DNA from: Flavobacteriaceae bacterium
Lineage (GTDB): Bacteria > Bacteroidota > Bacteroidia > Flavobacteriales > Flavobacteriaceae
Assembly: GCA_025800395.1 (NCBI GenBank)
Contig: JAOXRU010000119.1
Location: forward strand, 117,057 to 181,056
Reading direction: 5' to 3'
Length of the DNA stretch: 64,000 bases
Numbering within the stretch: the first letter of the stretch is position 1; each line of letters opens with the position of its first letter. Of the stretch, positions 45,198-53,723 are shown in pieces. The position numbers and the translations under genes were made by a program. The notes below the pieces were generated by a model, which made no database searches, was not told the origin of the DNA, and worked only from the letters and a program-made list of their open reading frames with translations.

Positions 45198-45959
45198 ATG
45201 GGCAAAATTATTGCGATTGCAAACCAAAAAGGTGGCGTTGGTAAAACCACCACAAGTGTAAATCTAGCTGCATCTTTGGGGGTATTAGAGAAAAAAGTAC
45301 TACTTATAGATGCAGACCCTCAGGCAAATGCAACTTCTGGACTTGGTATTGATGTAGATGGTATCGAAGAAGGTACATACCAATTGCTAGAACACACCTT
45401 GGGCCATGAAGATGTCATCATAGAAACCGATTCTCCCAATGTAGATCTTATACCTGCACATATCGATTTGGTTGCCATCGAAATCGAATTGGTAGACAAA
45501 GAGAATAGGGAATATATGATGCGTAAGGCAATTTCTGATTTGAAAAACACCTATGATTATATCCTTATCGACTGTGCTCCTTCGTTGGGCTTGCTGACTC
45601 TAAATGCGTTGACAGCTGCAGATTCGGTAATCATCCCTATACAATGTGAATATTTTGCACTAGAAGGATTGGGCAAATTGTTGAACACCATCAAAAGTGT
45701 ACAAAAAATCCACAACAAAGATTTGGATATCGAAGGTCTTTTGCTCACTATGTACGATGCCCGTTTGAGATTATCCAACCAAGTAGTAGAAGAAGTTACC
45801 AAACATTTTAGCGATATGGTATTCAAAACTATTATTCAAAGAAATGTAAGATTGAGCGAAGCACCAAGTTTTGGAGAAAGTATCATAAATTACGATGCTT
45901 CTAGTAAAGGTGCCGCAAATTATATTAATTTAGCGCACGAAATCATAAAGAAGAACTAG
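45198..45959 (+). CDS. parA: Chromosome partitioning ATPase ParA/Soj
   Basis: The 253-residue protein has deviant Walker A KGGVGKTTTSVNLAA at about 10-24, Walker A' LLIDADPQANATSGLG, Walker B YDYILIDCAPSLGLLTLNAL and a C-terminal RNVRLSEAPSFGESI, all typical of chromosomal ParA. It works with ParB bound at parS to move replication origins. The parB gene follows after 7 bases. A near-consensus -7 element (TATTTTTA) is seen about 25-30 bases upstream. Confidence 0.95.
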   Translation: MGKIIAIANQKGGVGKTTTSVNLAASLGVLEKKVLLIDADPQANATSGLGIDVDGIEEGTYQLLEHTLGHEDVIIETDSPNVDLIPAHIDLVAIEIELVDKENREYMMRKAISDLKNTYDYILIDCAPSLGLLTLNALTAADSVIIPIQCEYFALEGLGKLLNTIKSVQKIHNKDLDIEGLLLTMYDARLRLSNQVVEEVTKHFSDMVFKTIIQRNVRLSEAPSFGESIINYDASSKGAANYINLAHEIIKKN

Positions 45960-45966
45960 AACACTT

Positions 45967-46875
45967 ATGGCTAAAAAAGCTGCAAAGAAAAAAGCATTGG
46001 GTAGAGGACTTTCTGCCTTGCTTAAAGATCCGGAAAATGATATTAACAACGTAAACGACGATGGAGCAGATAAAATCGTTGGAAATATCATCGAGCTAGA
46101 ATTGGAAGTGATAGAGGTCAACCCTTTTCAACCGCGGACCAATTTTAATGAGGAAACTTTGCAAGAGCTAGCCGATTCTATAAGAGAATTGGGTGTGATA
46201 CAACCCATTACCGTTCGAAAAACAGAATTCAATAAGTACCAGTTGGTTTCTGGAGAACGCAGATATCGCGCTTCCAAATTACTCGGACTAAATACCATTC
46301 CAGCCTATATTCGTATTGCAAACGATCAGGATTCTCTGGCAATGGCTTTGGTAGAAAACATCCAACGCCAAGATTTAGACCCTATAGAAGTAGCTCTCTC
46401 CTACCAAAGACTCATAGACGAAATACAACTTACCCAAGAACAACTCAGTAAAAGAGTGGGTAAAAAACGTTCGACCATCACCAACTATTTGAGATTGCTC
46501 AAACTAGATCCGATCATCCAAACTGGTATGCGAGATGGCTTCGTATCTATGGGACACGGAAGAGCGCTTATCAATTTAGAAGATAATCAAGAGCAGATTG
46601 CTATCTATAAAAAAGTTATTCAAAACAACCTTTCGGTTCGCGAAACAGAAGCTTTGGTCAAAAAAACCAAAGAAGATAGTGGAAAAAACAAAAGTGGTTC
46701 TACCAAAAAAACATCTAGTCCAACTTATATCAAAGAAGGTATTGCATCTTTCAACAAACACTTTAGCACCAAAGTAGACATCAAAGTATCTTCCAACGGC
46801 AAAGGAAAGATTGTCATCCCTTTTAGCTCCAAAGAAGATTTTAACCGTTTAAAAAAAATAATTTCTGGTGAATAA
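45967..46875 (+). CDS. parB: Chromosome partitioning protein ParB/Spo0J
   Basis: In this 302-residue protein a Lys-rich start (KKAAKKKALGRGLSALL, the usual ParA-stimulating peptide) is followed by the ParB CTPase domain with LVSGERRYRASKLLG and ENIQRQDLDPIEVALSY. The helix-turn-helix (LTQEQLSKRVGKKRSTITNY) binds parS. A C-terminal dimerisation region follows a Lys/Ser-rich linker. The DUF5683 gene starts inside its last 8 bases. I found no parS-like palindrome in the window. Confidence 0.95.
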   Translation: MAKKAAKKKALGRGLSALLKDPENDINNVNDDGADKIVGNIIELELEVIEVNPFQPRTNFNEETLQELADSIRELGVIQPITVRKTEFNKYQLVSGERRYRASKLLGLNTIPAYIRIANDQDSLAMALVENIQRQDLDPIEVALSYQRLIDEIQLTQEQLSKRVGKKRSTITNYLRLLKLDPIIQTGMRDGFVSMGHGRALINLEDNQEQIAIYKKVIQNNLSVRETEALVKKTKEDSGKNKSGSTKKTSSPTYIKEGIASFNKHFSTKVDIKVSSNGKGKIVIPFSSKEDFNRLKKIISGE

Positions 46876-47497
46876 AACCAGCATACTATATCTATTCATC
46901 TTATGCTTTTCTGCGCATTTGTATGGACAAAAAGCCGAGAAGAACACTACCACAGAACCAGCAGAGTTTGTTGTAAGCGACTCCTTGTACTTGGGTCCTG
47001 TAGAAGTGGATCCAGTTTCTCCAGTTAAGGCTGCCTTTTATTCTGCTGTTTTACCTGGTCTTGGGCAAGTTTACAACAAAAAATACTGGAAAGTACCAAT
47101 TGTATATGGCCTTATAGGTGGCGGCATCTATTTTTACAAAAGAAACGACGACTTATACGACCGATATCGGACGGCTTTTAAAAGAAGAAAGGCTGGCTTT
47201 GAAGATGACGAATTTTGGGGAGTAGATAGTGCCGGAAACCCACTGAGCACCCCAAGATTGTCTGACCAAGGTCTACAAGATGGGCAAGAACGATTTCAAC
47301 GAAGCAGAGATCTTTCTCTACTTCTCACTGTTGTTTTCTATGCACTCAACATACTAGATGCCAATGTAGATGCCCATTTGAGACAGTACAATGTAAATGA
47401 TAAATTGAGCCTGCGAGTACAGCCATACGCGCAACCCATGGATGCCGTCACCAATAATCCCAATTTTGGCCTACACCTTAGCCTTGGTTTTCGATAA
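46868..47497 (+). CDS. DUF5683 domain protein, exported
   Basis: The 209-residue protein starts at GTG 46868, overlapping the parB end by 8 bases. The signal peptide is 1-19 (LFILCFSAHLYGQ). The DUF5683 segment begins PVKAAFYSAVLPGLGQVYNK and contains a membrane helix (VPIVYGLIGGGIYFYKR) and a later hydrophobic stretch (LLLTVVFYALNILDANVDAH). The domain is widespread in Bacteroidota beside ParAB, but its function is not known to me. The closing beta-rich part suggests an envelope protein. Confidence 0.85.
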   Translation: MNKTSILYLFILCFSAHLYGQKAEKNTTTEPAEFVVSDSLYLGPVEVDPVSPVKAAFYSAVLPGLGQVYNKKYWKVPIVYGLIGGGIYFYKRNDDLYDRYRTAFKRRKAGFEDDEFWGVDSAGNPLSTPRLSDQGLQDGQERFQRSRDLSLLLTVVFYALNILDANVDAHLRQYNVNDKLSLRVQPYAQPMDAVTNNPNFGLHLSLGFR

Positions 47498-47568
47498 CCG
47501 CCTTAGCCCGCGCATAGAGTCATAGTCTATAAGTACCCAAACTGAATATTCACAGTACCTTTAGAAAT

Positions 47569-47604
47569 ATATGGAATAATTGCAAGCCGCTAACTATTCC
47601 ATAT
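47569..47604 (+). terminator. Possible terminator hairpin after the parAB-DUF5683 genes
   Basis: A 10-bp perfect stem ATATGGAATA / TATTCCATAT has a 16-base loop. The following sequence is T-rich but interrupted (ATTTTGCTTTTTT), so termination is uncertain. It is the only clear structure in the 212-base gap to dapB. Confidence 0.4.
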
Positions 47605-47709
47605 CATTTTGCTTTTTTGTAAATAAAAAATACTATCCGTATAGTTGCCCCTAAATTATGAGGGTAGAACGTAGAATTTGTGTATTTTTAGTCCCAAATA
47701 TAGAATTCG

Positions 47710-48411
47710 ATGAAAATAGCACTTTTGGGATATGGACGGATGGGCAAAATGATAGAACAGATCGCCCTAAAAAGAGGACACCAAATCGCAGCAAAAATAG
47801 ACGATTCCAATAAGGAAATAGATTTTACAAATATAGATGCAGCTATCGATTTCAGTATACCAGACGCTGCTTTTAACAATATTACAAACTGTTTTAAGAA
47901 TGGTATCCCAGTGGTATCGGGAACCACAGGGTGGCTCCACCAATACGAAGAGGCAATAGATATTTGCCAAGCACACCAAGGAGCTTTTATTTATGCTTCT
48001 AATTTTAGCCTAGGAGTAAACCTCTTTTTTGAACTCAACAACTATTTGGCCAAACTCATGAAAAATCAAGATAATTACCAAGTTGAAATAGAGGAAATAC
48101 ATCATACCAAAAAATTGGATGCGCCCAGTGGAACGGCTATTAGTTTGGCAGAAGGAATTTTGGAACACCATGCCAACAAAAACTGGAAACTAGGAGAAGG
48201 TGACGAACAAAATATTCCAATACATGCGGTTCGAGAAGGAGATGTGCCAGGTACACATACCATTTCCTATGATAGCGAAGTAGATCATATACATATACAA
48301 CATAAGGCAAACAATAGAGAAGGATTTGCCTTAGGCGCTGTAATAGCCGCCGAATGGTTATTTGGCAAAACCGGAGTGTTTAGCATGAGAGATGTGTTAA
48401 ACATTAGTTAA
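47710..48411 (+). CDS. dapB: 4-hydroxy-tetrahydrodipicolinate reductase
   Basis: The 233-residue lysine/diaminopimelate pathway enzyme has the nucleotide-binding start MKIALLGYGRMGKMIEQIA, the active-site region EEIHHTKKLDAPSGTAISLA with the catalytic His pair and Lys, and the C-terminal DHIHIQHKANNREGFALGA. It is shorter than the E. coli enzyme (about 270), as usual in Bacteroidota. It supplies precursors for peptidoglycan cross-links. lepB follows after 60 bases, probably in the same transcript. Confidence 0.95.
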   Translation: MKIALLGYGRMGKMIEQIALKRGHQIAAKIDDSNKEIDFTNIDAAIDFSIPDAAFNNITNCFKNGIPVVSGTTGWLHQYEEAIDICQAHQGAFIYASNFSLGVNLFFELNNYLAKLMKNQDNYQVEIEEIHHTKKLDAPSGTAISLAEGILEHHANKNWKLGEGDEQNIPIHAVREGDVPGTHTISYDSEVDHIHIQHKANNREGFALGAVIAAEWLFGKTGVFSMRDVLNIS

Positions 48412-48471
48412 TCTTGTAACACCAAAACCTTTAGACAGACCTACACTTAAATAAAATAAAATCACAAACAA

Positions 48472-50163
48472 ATGAATAGTACTTCTTGGTTAGTTTTTAT
48501 CCTACTCGTTCAGATCATACATTTTTTAGGCACCTGGAAACTTTATGTGAAAGCAGGTCGAAAAGCATGGGAAGCAGCAATACCAGTATACAATGGCATT
48601 GTTTTGATGCAAATCATCAATAGACCAAAATGGTGGGTGCTACTACTGTTTATCCCCATCATCAATCTTTTGATGTTCCCTATTGTTTGGGTAGAAACAA
48701 TTAGAAGTTTTGGTAGAAACAATATGAAAGAAACTTGGTTGACTATTCTTTCTCTTGGATTCTATATTTACTATATCAACTACGCTACAGAACTCAACTA
48801 TATCGAAGATAGAGATCTCAAACCCAGAACCAATCTGGGAGAATGGACAAGTTCTATCCTATTTGCAATAGTTGCAGCCACCTTGGTGCATACCTATGTC
48901 ATGCAACCTTATGTTATCCCTACCCCATCTTTGGAAAAAACACTATTGGTTGGCGATTTTCTATTGGTGAGTAAGTTCCATTACGGAGCACGTGCTCCTA
49001 TGACCACCGTAGCAGCACCCATGGTACATGATACTATTCCTGTTCTAAAAAGCCCCTCTTATATTAAAAAACCGCAACTACCCTACTTCAGATTGCCAAA
49101 AATACAAGATATAAAACGCAATGATATTGTAGTTTTTAGCTGGCCTGCAGATACCGTGCGCTTCTTTAGAGACCAATCCAATATTCGAGTAGACAAACCT
49201 ATAGATAAGCGCTCCAATTATGTAAAACGTTGTGTAGGAATACCAGGGGACTCCCTTAGCATTATAGACGGAGACATCTATATAAACGGAAAGCTAAGCA
49301 AAATGCCATTCCGCTCCAAAATCCAAGAACCTTATAAAATCTATAACCAAAAAGGAGTATCGAGCAAATTGCTATTGGAATATGGTGTAAGTGAATTTAT
49401 AAGAACCTATAAGGCGACGAATATCAATCAAACACAATATGAAGCACTAAAACCATATTTGATAGATGCCAGAGCAAGCGACAAAGGCACTTTCTTGTAC
49501 AGTAAATCCGAAGGAATTCCGCCTGGAATACTTAGACCTAATGACTATGTCGAAATCAAAGAAAGGGAAAGACATGTATCTTTGAGCCCTCAAATGAGAG
49601 AAGCCATAGAAAAAAGTGGGCAAATAGATTCTATAGTCAAACACACCGTCGACAAATCTATTACTCCCATAAGTATATTTCCACACAGCAAAGACTATCC
49701 ATTTAATCAAGACCAATATGGATCTATTTATATACCCCAAGCAGGCAAAACGGTTGCCCTCAATACCAAAGTACTTCCTTTGTATAAAAGAATCATAGAA
49801 GAGTACGAATACAACCATCTGGAAGTAAATGGCTTAGAAATAAAAATAAATGGGCGAGTTGTCAGCAGTTATACCTTCAAGCAAGACTACTATTGGATGA
49901 TGGGAGACAATCGTACCAATTCTGAAGACAGTCGCTATTGGGGTTATGTACCAGCTGATCATATAGTTGGAAAACCTGTATTTATATGGATGAGTTGGGA
50001 TAGCAATGCCAAAGGGCTGTTAAATAAAATTCGCACCGAACGTGTATTCACTACAGTCCATGGCAATGACGAACCACAATCCTATTTCAAATATTTCTTG
50101 TTGTTCTTAGCAGCCTATTTTGTATTTGATCATTTCCGCAAGAAAAAGAAAGCTAAGGCATAA
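48472..50163 (+). CDS. lepB: Signal peptidase I
   Basis: This 563-residue protein is much longer than the E. coli enzyme (324). The N-terminal 125 residues carry three or four membrane segments (WLVFILLVQIIHFLGTWKLY, WWVLLLFIPIINLLMFPIVW) found in Bacteroidota LepB. The catalytic serine is Ser153 (TPSLEKTLLVGDFLLVSK) and the general-base lysine is Lys252 (NYVKRCVGIPGDSL). The late conserved box is MMGDNRTNSEDSRYWGYVP. A roughly 200-residue insertion separates the Lys box from this end box. A C-terminal membrane segment (KYFLLFLAAYFVFDHF) is followed by a Lys-rich tail. It cleaves signal peptides of exported proteins. wbqC starts on the next base after its stop codon. Confidence 0.93.
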   Translation: MNSTSWLVFILLVQIIHFLGTWKLYVKAGRKAWEAAIPVYNGIVLMQIINRPKWWVLLLFIPIINLLMFPIVWVETIRSFGRNNMKETWLTILSLGFYIYYINYATELNYIEDRDLKPRTNLGEWTSSILFAIVAATLVHTYVMQPYVIPTPSLEKTLLVGDFLLVSKFHYGARAPMTTVAAPMVHDTIPVLKSPSYIKKPQLPYFRLPKIQDIKRNDIVVFSWPADTVRFFRDQSNIRVDKPIDKRSNYVKRCVGIPGDSLSIIDGDIYINGKLSKMPFRSKIQEPYKIYNQKGVSSKLLLEYGVSEFIRTYKATNINQTQYEALKPYLIDARASDKGTFLYSKSEGIPPGILRPNDYVEIKERERHVSLSPQMREAIEKSGQIDSIVKHTVDKSITPISIFPHSKDYPFNQDQYGSIYIPQAGKTVALNTKVLPLYKRIIEEYEYNHLEVNGLEIKINGRVVSSYTFKQDYYWMMGDNRTNSEDSRYWGYVPADHIVGKPVFIWMSWDSNAKGLLNKIRTERVFTTVHGNDEPQSYFKYFLLFLAAYFVFDHFRKKKKAKA

Positions 50164-50778
50164 ATGACAGCCAAAGAAGTACTGTTTCATCTGGGATACT
50201 TCCCTACTGTAGCGCAATTGGCCGCTCTCTATCAAAAACGTTTGACAATAGAGACACACGACCATTATGTAAAACAGACCTATAGAAACAGAATGTACAT
50301 TGCCGGACCCAATGGCAAACAATTGTTAAGCATCCCTATTGTACATCCGGCTAAAGGGGTCAAGCCGCCAACTACGGCCATACAAATAGATTACAAAGAC
50401 AATTGGCAAACCAATCATTGGAGAAGCCTAACTGCTGCCTATAGCAATTCTCCTTTTTTTGAATATTACCGAGACGAGTTGGAGCAAATTTATCAAGAAA
50501 AAATAGTGAATTTACACAACTTCAATCTGCGTACCTATCAAATTCTTTTTGACTGCCTAGACATTCCTTTTCAGCCAAATTTCTCCGAAACCTACCAAAA
50601 AGAAACGGATGCTTTGGACTTGCGTCCAATGGTAAATGCCAGAAAGGAAAGCATGCAAACACCAGCATATCATCAGGTATTTGAAGAAAAATATGGTTTT
50701 CTACACAATTTATCCGCTGTAGACCTGTTGTGCAATGAAGGTCCTAATACTACAGCATATCTAAAAAAAATATACTAA
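50164..50778 (+). CDS. WbqC-like family protein
   Basis: The 204-residue protein shows the WbqC pattern: an early HLGYFPTVAQLAAL, YRNRMYIAGPNGKQLLSIPI, then NWQTNHWRSLTAAYSNSPFF and FNLRTYQILFDCL. The family is linked to polysaccharide or nucleotide-sugar synthesis but its reaction is not defined. Its position directly after lepB and directly before a DUF6122 gene (1-base gap) is conserved in Flavobacteriia as I recall. Confidence 0.9.
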   Translation: MTAKEVLFHLGYFPTVAQLAALYQKRLTIETHDHYVKQTYRNRMYIAGPNGKQLLSIPIVHPAKGVKPPTTAIQIDYKDNWQTNHWRSLTAAYSNSPFFEYYRDELEQIYQEKIVNLHNFNLRTYQILFDCLDIPFQPNFSETYQKETDALDLRPMVNARKESMQTPAYHQVFEEKYGFLHNLSAVDLLCNEGPNTTAYLKKIY

Positions 50779-50779
50779 T

Positions 50780-51097
50780 ATGCGAGATTTGGTACACTAT
50801 GGCATACATTTTATACTACCTATTGTTTTCGCATATTATTACTATAGACAACATTTTTGGAAGTCGGCTGCTATTCTTATAGGTGCTATTTGCATCGACC
50901 TAGACCACCTATTGGCCAACCCTATTTTTGACCCAAACAGATGCAGTATCGGATTTCACCCCCTTCATTCTGATAGCGCAATAGCGATATACATCCTACT
51001 TTGCCTTCCAAAAAGAACTAGAATATTTGGCATTGGCTTAATCATACATATATTGGCAGATGCTGTAGATTGCTGGTGGCTTACCACTCTAAGGTAG
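50780..51097 (+). CDS. DUF6122 family membrane protein
   Basis: The 105-residue protein has about three hydrophobic segments (IHFILPIVFAYYYYRQHFW, AAILIGAICIDLDHLLANPI, AIAIYILLCLP). Conserved polar motifs IDLDHL, RCSIGFHPLHS and HILADAVDCWW resemble metal-dependent membrane hydrolases of the YdjM/DUF457 type, but the function is unknown. Its 3' end overlaps the end of the minus-strand EEP gene by 17 bases. Confidence 0.8.
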   Translation: MRDLVHYGIHFILPIVFAYYYYRQHFWKSAAILIGAICIDLDHLLANPIFDPNRCSIGFHPLHSDSAIAIYILLCLPKRTRIFGIGLIIHILADAVDCWWLTTLR

Positions 51098-52112
51098 CCA
51101 TGATCGGGTAATGATCTGATAAATGCACTTCTTGCATGGTGCGAAATTCTGTAACCTTCATGGAAGATTCGGCAAGTATGACATCGATACGAAATGGAAA
51201 GTACGCAAATTCATGGGTTGCTCCAAAGCCAACCCCTCTACTTACAAAACTATCCTGCATGCCTTCCATCAGTTTTTTATATACATAGGAAGAGGAACCA
51301 TTATTGAGATCTGCGCAAATAATGCGCTTGTAATCGTGTTTCTCAAAATCCTGCAAACAAGCCTGAAGTTGCCCCTCTTGTTTGATAAAAGAGCTCGTTA
51401 TTCTTCCATAAAGACGTTCGCTACTCTCCTTACCCAAATTTTCTTTATTTATGCGTAAATGCAAGGATTCCAAATGAATATTATACACCCGTATCGTATC
51501 TTGTTTATACAAAATATCGGCATATATGGTATTGTTTCCTGTATTTTCAAAATTTAGAGATCCCCGAGAAAGAAAAGGATACTTGGAAAAAATGACCTGG
51601 CCTACCTTGTTTTTATTCGATCTATAAATAGTGTGTTTGTATGGGTATTGTTTCTCAAAAGCTATTTGCTTGGCAGCATAAAATTCCTGCATACAAACGA
51701 CATCTGGATCTTGTTCTTTGATCAGTGATACGATTTGATCGCCAACGTTTTTGTCCTTTATCCAATCATAAGCATTAAACAAGCGAACATTAAAGCTCAT
51801 CACACTAAATCCAGTTTTGTTCGATACCCCTTCTTGCTTCTCTAGGCGCACAAAAGTCTGTATGTACCCAAGCCCCAATAGCAATACCAATGCAGACAAA
51901 ATAAAGCGCTGGTTCTTACGCAGCATCCACCACAACATGAAACCAAAATTGACGATAAGCAACAAAGGCAGTGTAAGCCCAAAAACAGACATAAAAGGCA
52001 AATTAGAAGGTCTCACAAAGGGCGATAAATACCCTAGCACCAACAATAATGCCGCTATTATATTGATGCCGTACCATAGGCCCGATCGAATCCCTAACTT
52101 TTTTTTACCCAT
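51081..52112 (-). CDS. Endonuclease/exonuclease/phosphatase (EEP) family protein, membrane-anchored
   Basis: In this 343-residue protein three N-terminal membrane segments (NIIAALLLVLGYLSPFV, LPLLLIVNFGFMLWW, FILSALVLLLGLGYIQ) precede an EEP domain. Its markers are SVMSFNVRLFNA (metal Asn), VVCMQEF (metal Glu), YNIHLESLHLR, ICADLNNG (Asp/Asn) and the final LSDHYPIMATL (catalytic Asp-His). The substrate could be a nucleic acid, a phosphoinositide or sphingomyelin-like lipid; location at the membrane favours a lipid or an extracellular role. It is last of a minus-strand run mutL-rhomboid-rhomboid-EEP with 0-1 base gaps. Confidence 0.9.
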   Translation of the reverse strand: MGKKKLGIRSGLWYGINIIAALLLVLGYLSPFVRPSNLPFMSVFGLTLPLLLIVNFGFMLWWMLRKNQRFILSALVLLLGLGYIQTFVRLEKQEGVSNKTGFSVMSFNVRLFNAYDWIKDKNVGDQIVSLIKEQDPDVVCMQEFYAAKQIAFEKQYPYKHTIYRSNKNKVGQVIFSKYPFLSRGSLNFENTGNNTIYADILYKQDTIRVYNIHLESLHLRINKENLGKESSERLYGRITSSFIKQEGQLQACLQDFEKHDYKRIICADLNNGSSSYVYKKLMEGMQDSFVSRGVGFGATHEFAYFPFRIDVILAESSMKVTEFRTMQEVHLSDHYPIMATLEW

Positions 52113-52113
52113 C

Positions 52114-52983
52114 TTAATCCCTTCCAGATTGAAACAAAAAATCTTTTTCTTCTTTACTCAAACTATCGTATCCAGACTTGCTTATTTTGTCTAAAATCCT
52201 ATCAATTTTTTGCTGTTTTTCAGTAGGCTCGGGCTTGCGCCTTGCTTGTCTTGGTGGCGTCGCTTTTTCTTTGTATACCTTTCGAAACGGTTTTTGCTTT
52301 TTTGTTTTAAACAGATCCCCAATAGCTTCTATTGCACGACCAAAAGGCTTGCCAATATCTACGCCACTTTGAAGCCGGCTAGCATAAAGATATCCCAAAA
52401 AAGCACCACCCAAATGTGCTATACGACCTCCGGCATTGTTGGCCGGTATAAGCACCAAATCGAGTATTACAAAAAACAAGCCCAACTGCCATAGCTTCAC
52501 ACGAAACATAAATACCATGATTTCGGTATTTGCCAAATAGGTGGCCACAAATATAGTTATAGCCATAACAGCAGCAGAAGCACCTACCAAAGCAGCATCC
52601 TTTTGCATAAACACAGGAAAAATATTGTAGGCCAATACAAAAAATAGTCCCCCACATATAGCTCCTAATAAATAGACATTTAAAAACCGTTTACTATCCA
52701 ATACATTTAAAAATATCCTCCCCATATAATACAAAAGAAGCATATTGAAAAAAATATGAAATATCCCATCATGCAAAAAAGCATAACTTAATACCGTCCA
52801 TGGTCTAAATACAAAACTCTGTAGACTCTCTGGTAAATAAAACCAATCCAAAAACCAACTAATGTCTATTTTAAATAAAAAGGTAATTAGATTAAAAACG
52901 ATGAAAATCACCGCATTGATTACAATGAGCTTTTCCGCTACATTGAGCATCTCATATTGATATCTTAACTTTCTACTATTCAC
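52114..52983 (-). CDS. Rhomboid family intramembrane serine protease
   Basis: The 289-residue protein has about six membrane segments. The motif HDGIFHIFFNMLLLYYMGRIF carries the conserved His-x(5)-Asn, the nucleophile is in LVGASAAVMAI (GASA) and the dyad His in GRIAHLGGAFLGYLYA. A soluble basic C-terminal tail of about 85 residues follows (KPFRKVYKEKATPPRQARRK). It cleaves membrane proteins within or near the bilayer. It overlaps the end of the upstream rhomboid gene by one base (52983), so the pair is translationally coupled. Confidence 0.92.
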   Translation of the reverse strand: MNSRKLRYQYEMLNVAEKLIVINAVIFIVFNLITFLFKIDISWFLDWFYLPESLQSFVFRPWTVLSYAFLHDGIFHIFFNMLLLYYMGRIFLNVLDSKRFLNVYLLGAICGGLFFVLAYNIFPVFMQKDAALVGASAAVMAITIFVATYLANTEIMVFMFRVKLWQLGLFFVILDLVLIPANNAGGRIAHLGGAFLGYLYASRLQSGVDIGKPFGRAIEAIGDLFKTKKQKPFRKVYKEKATPPRQARRKPEPTEKQQKIDRILDKISKSGYDSLSKEEKDFLFQSGRD

Positions 52984-53723
52984 TAGTTCCAGCGTCTATT
53001 ATTAAAACTATTTTTTTTCCAGTACCATGCCATGATAAATCCAAACAAGGCGCCTCCCAAATGCGCAAAATGCGCTGTTCCCGTATTCTGATGGGTAAGT
53101 CCAGAATAGGCATCCAAAACAATCAAAGCAATAACCATATATTTGGCCTTGATCGGTATGGGTGGAAACATCAAGAAAATCATAGAATTGGGATATAAAA
53201 AAGCATATGCAATCATGATTCCATATACCGCTCCTGAAGCTCCTACTACACTCACTTGAAATGCTCTTGTCATCATACCAACGGCTTCAATATCGGTAAC
53301 ATTCGACCATCTTTCGTCCTGTAAAGCGCCACCCCCTTTTAATAACTGTAGGATTTCTCCTTTACGAAAACCGGCATCTATCAATACCTCCATTCCAGCA
53401 TTGAAGTAAAAATAATTGACCAACAAATGTATTAAACCAGCTCCAATACCAGCAGAAAAATAGAAAAATAAAAACTTCTGTTTCCCCCATTCTTGCTCCA
53501 AAGCAGTACCGAAAAAGAACAACGCAAGCATATTCATAAACAAATGCCCTATACTACCATGCATAAAAAAGTGACTGATCAGCTGCCATATCTGAAAGCT
53601 AGGATGCTCCGGAAACCACAATGCCAGTAACGGATATAAAATATTCTGATTCAATGCTGTAGCCAAAAAGAAAATAGCATTGACAATAATCAGGTGTTTT
53701 ACTGCATCGGTAATTCTTATCAT
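52983..53723 (-). CDS. Rhomboid family intramembrane serine protease
   Basis: The 246-residue protein has six membrane segments without the long tail of its neighbour. FMHGSIGHLFMNMLALFFFG carries the His-x(5)-Asn part, VVGASGAVYGIMIAYAF the nucleophile Ser and AHFAHLGGALFGFI the catalytic His. A loop of about 40 residues (DAGFRKGEILQLLKGGGALQ) lies between the first and second conserved parts. The gene begins on the base after the mutL stop codon. The tandem pair may have arisen by duplication and then diverged. Confidence 0.92.
   Translation of the reverse strand: MIRITDAVKHLIIVNAIFFLATALNQNILYPLLALWFPEHPSFQIWQLISHFFMHGSIGHLFMNMLALFFFGTALEQEWGKQKFLFFYFSAGIGAGLIHLLVNYFYFNAGMEVLIDAGFRKGEILQLLKGGGALQDERWSNVTDIEAVGMMTRAFQVSVVGASGAVYGIMIAYAFLYPNSMIFLMFPPIPIKAKYMVIALIVLDAYSGLTHQNTGTAHFAHLGGALFGFIMAWYWKKNSFNNRRWN

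Noticed and set aside
45100..47700. A parS centromere near parAB
   Set aside because: I looked for a TGTTTCACGTGAAACA-like palindrome here and noticed none elsewhere in the window; the CACGTG at about 24274 lacks the flanking bases.
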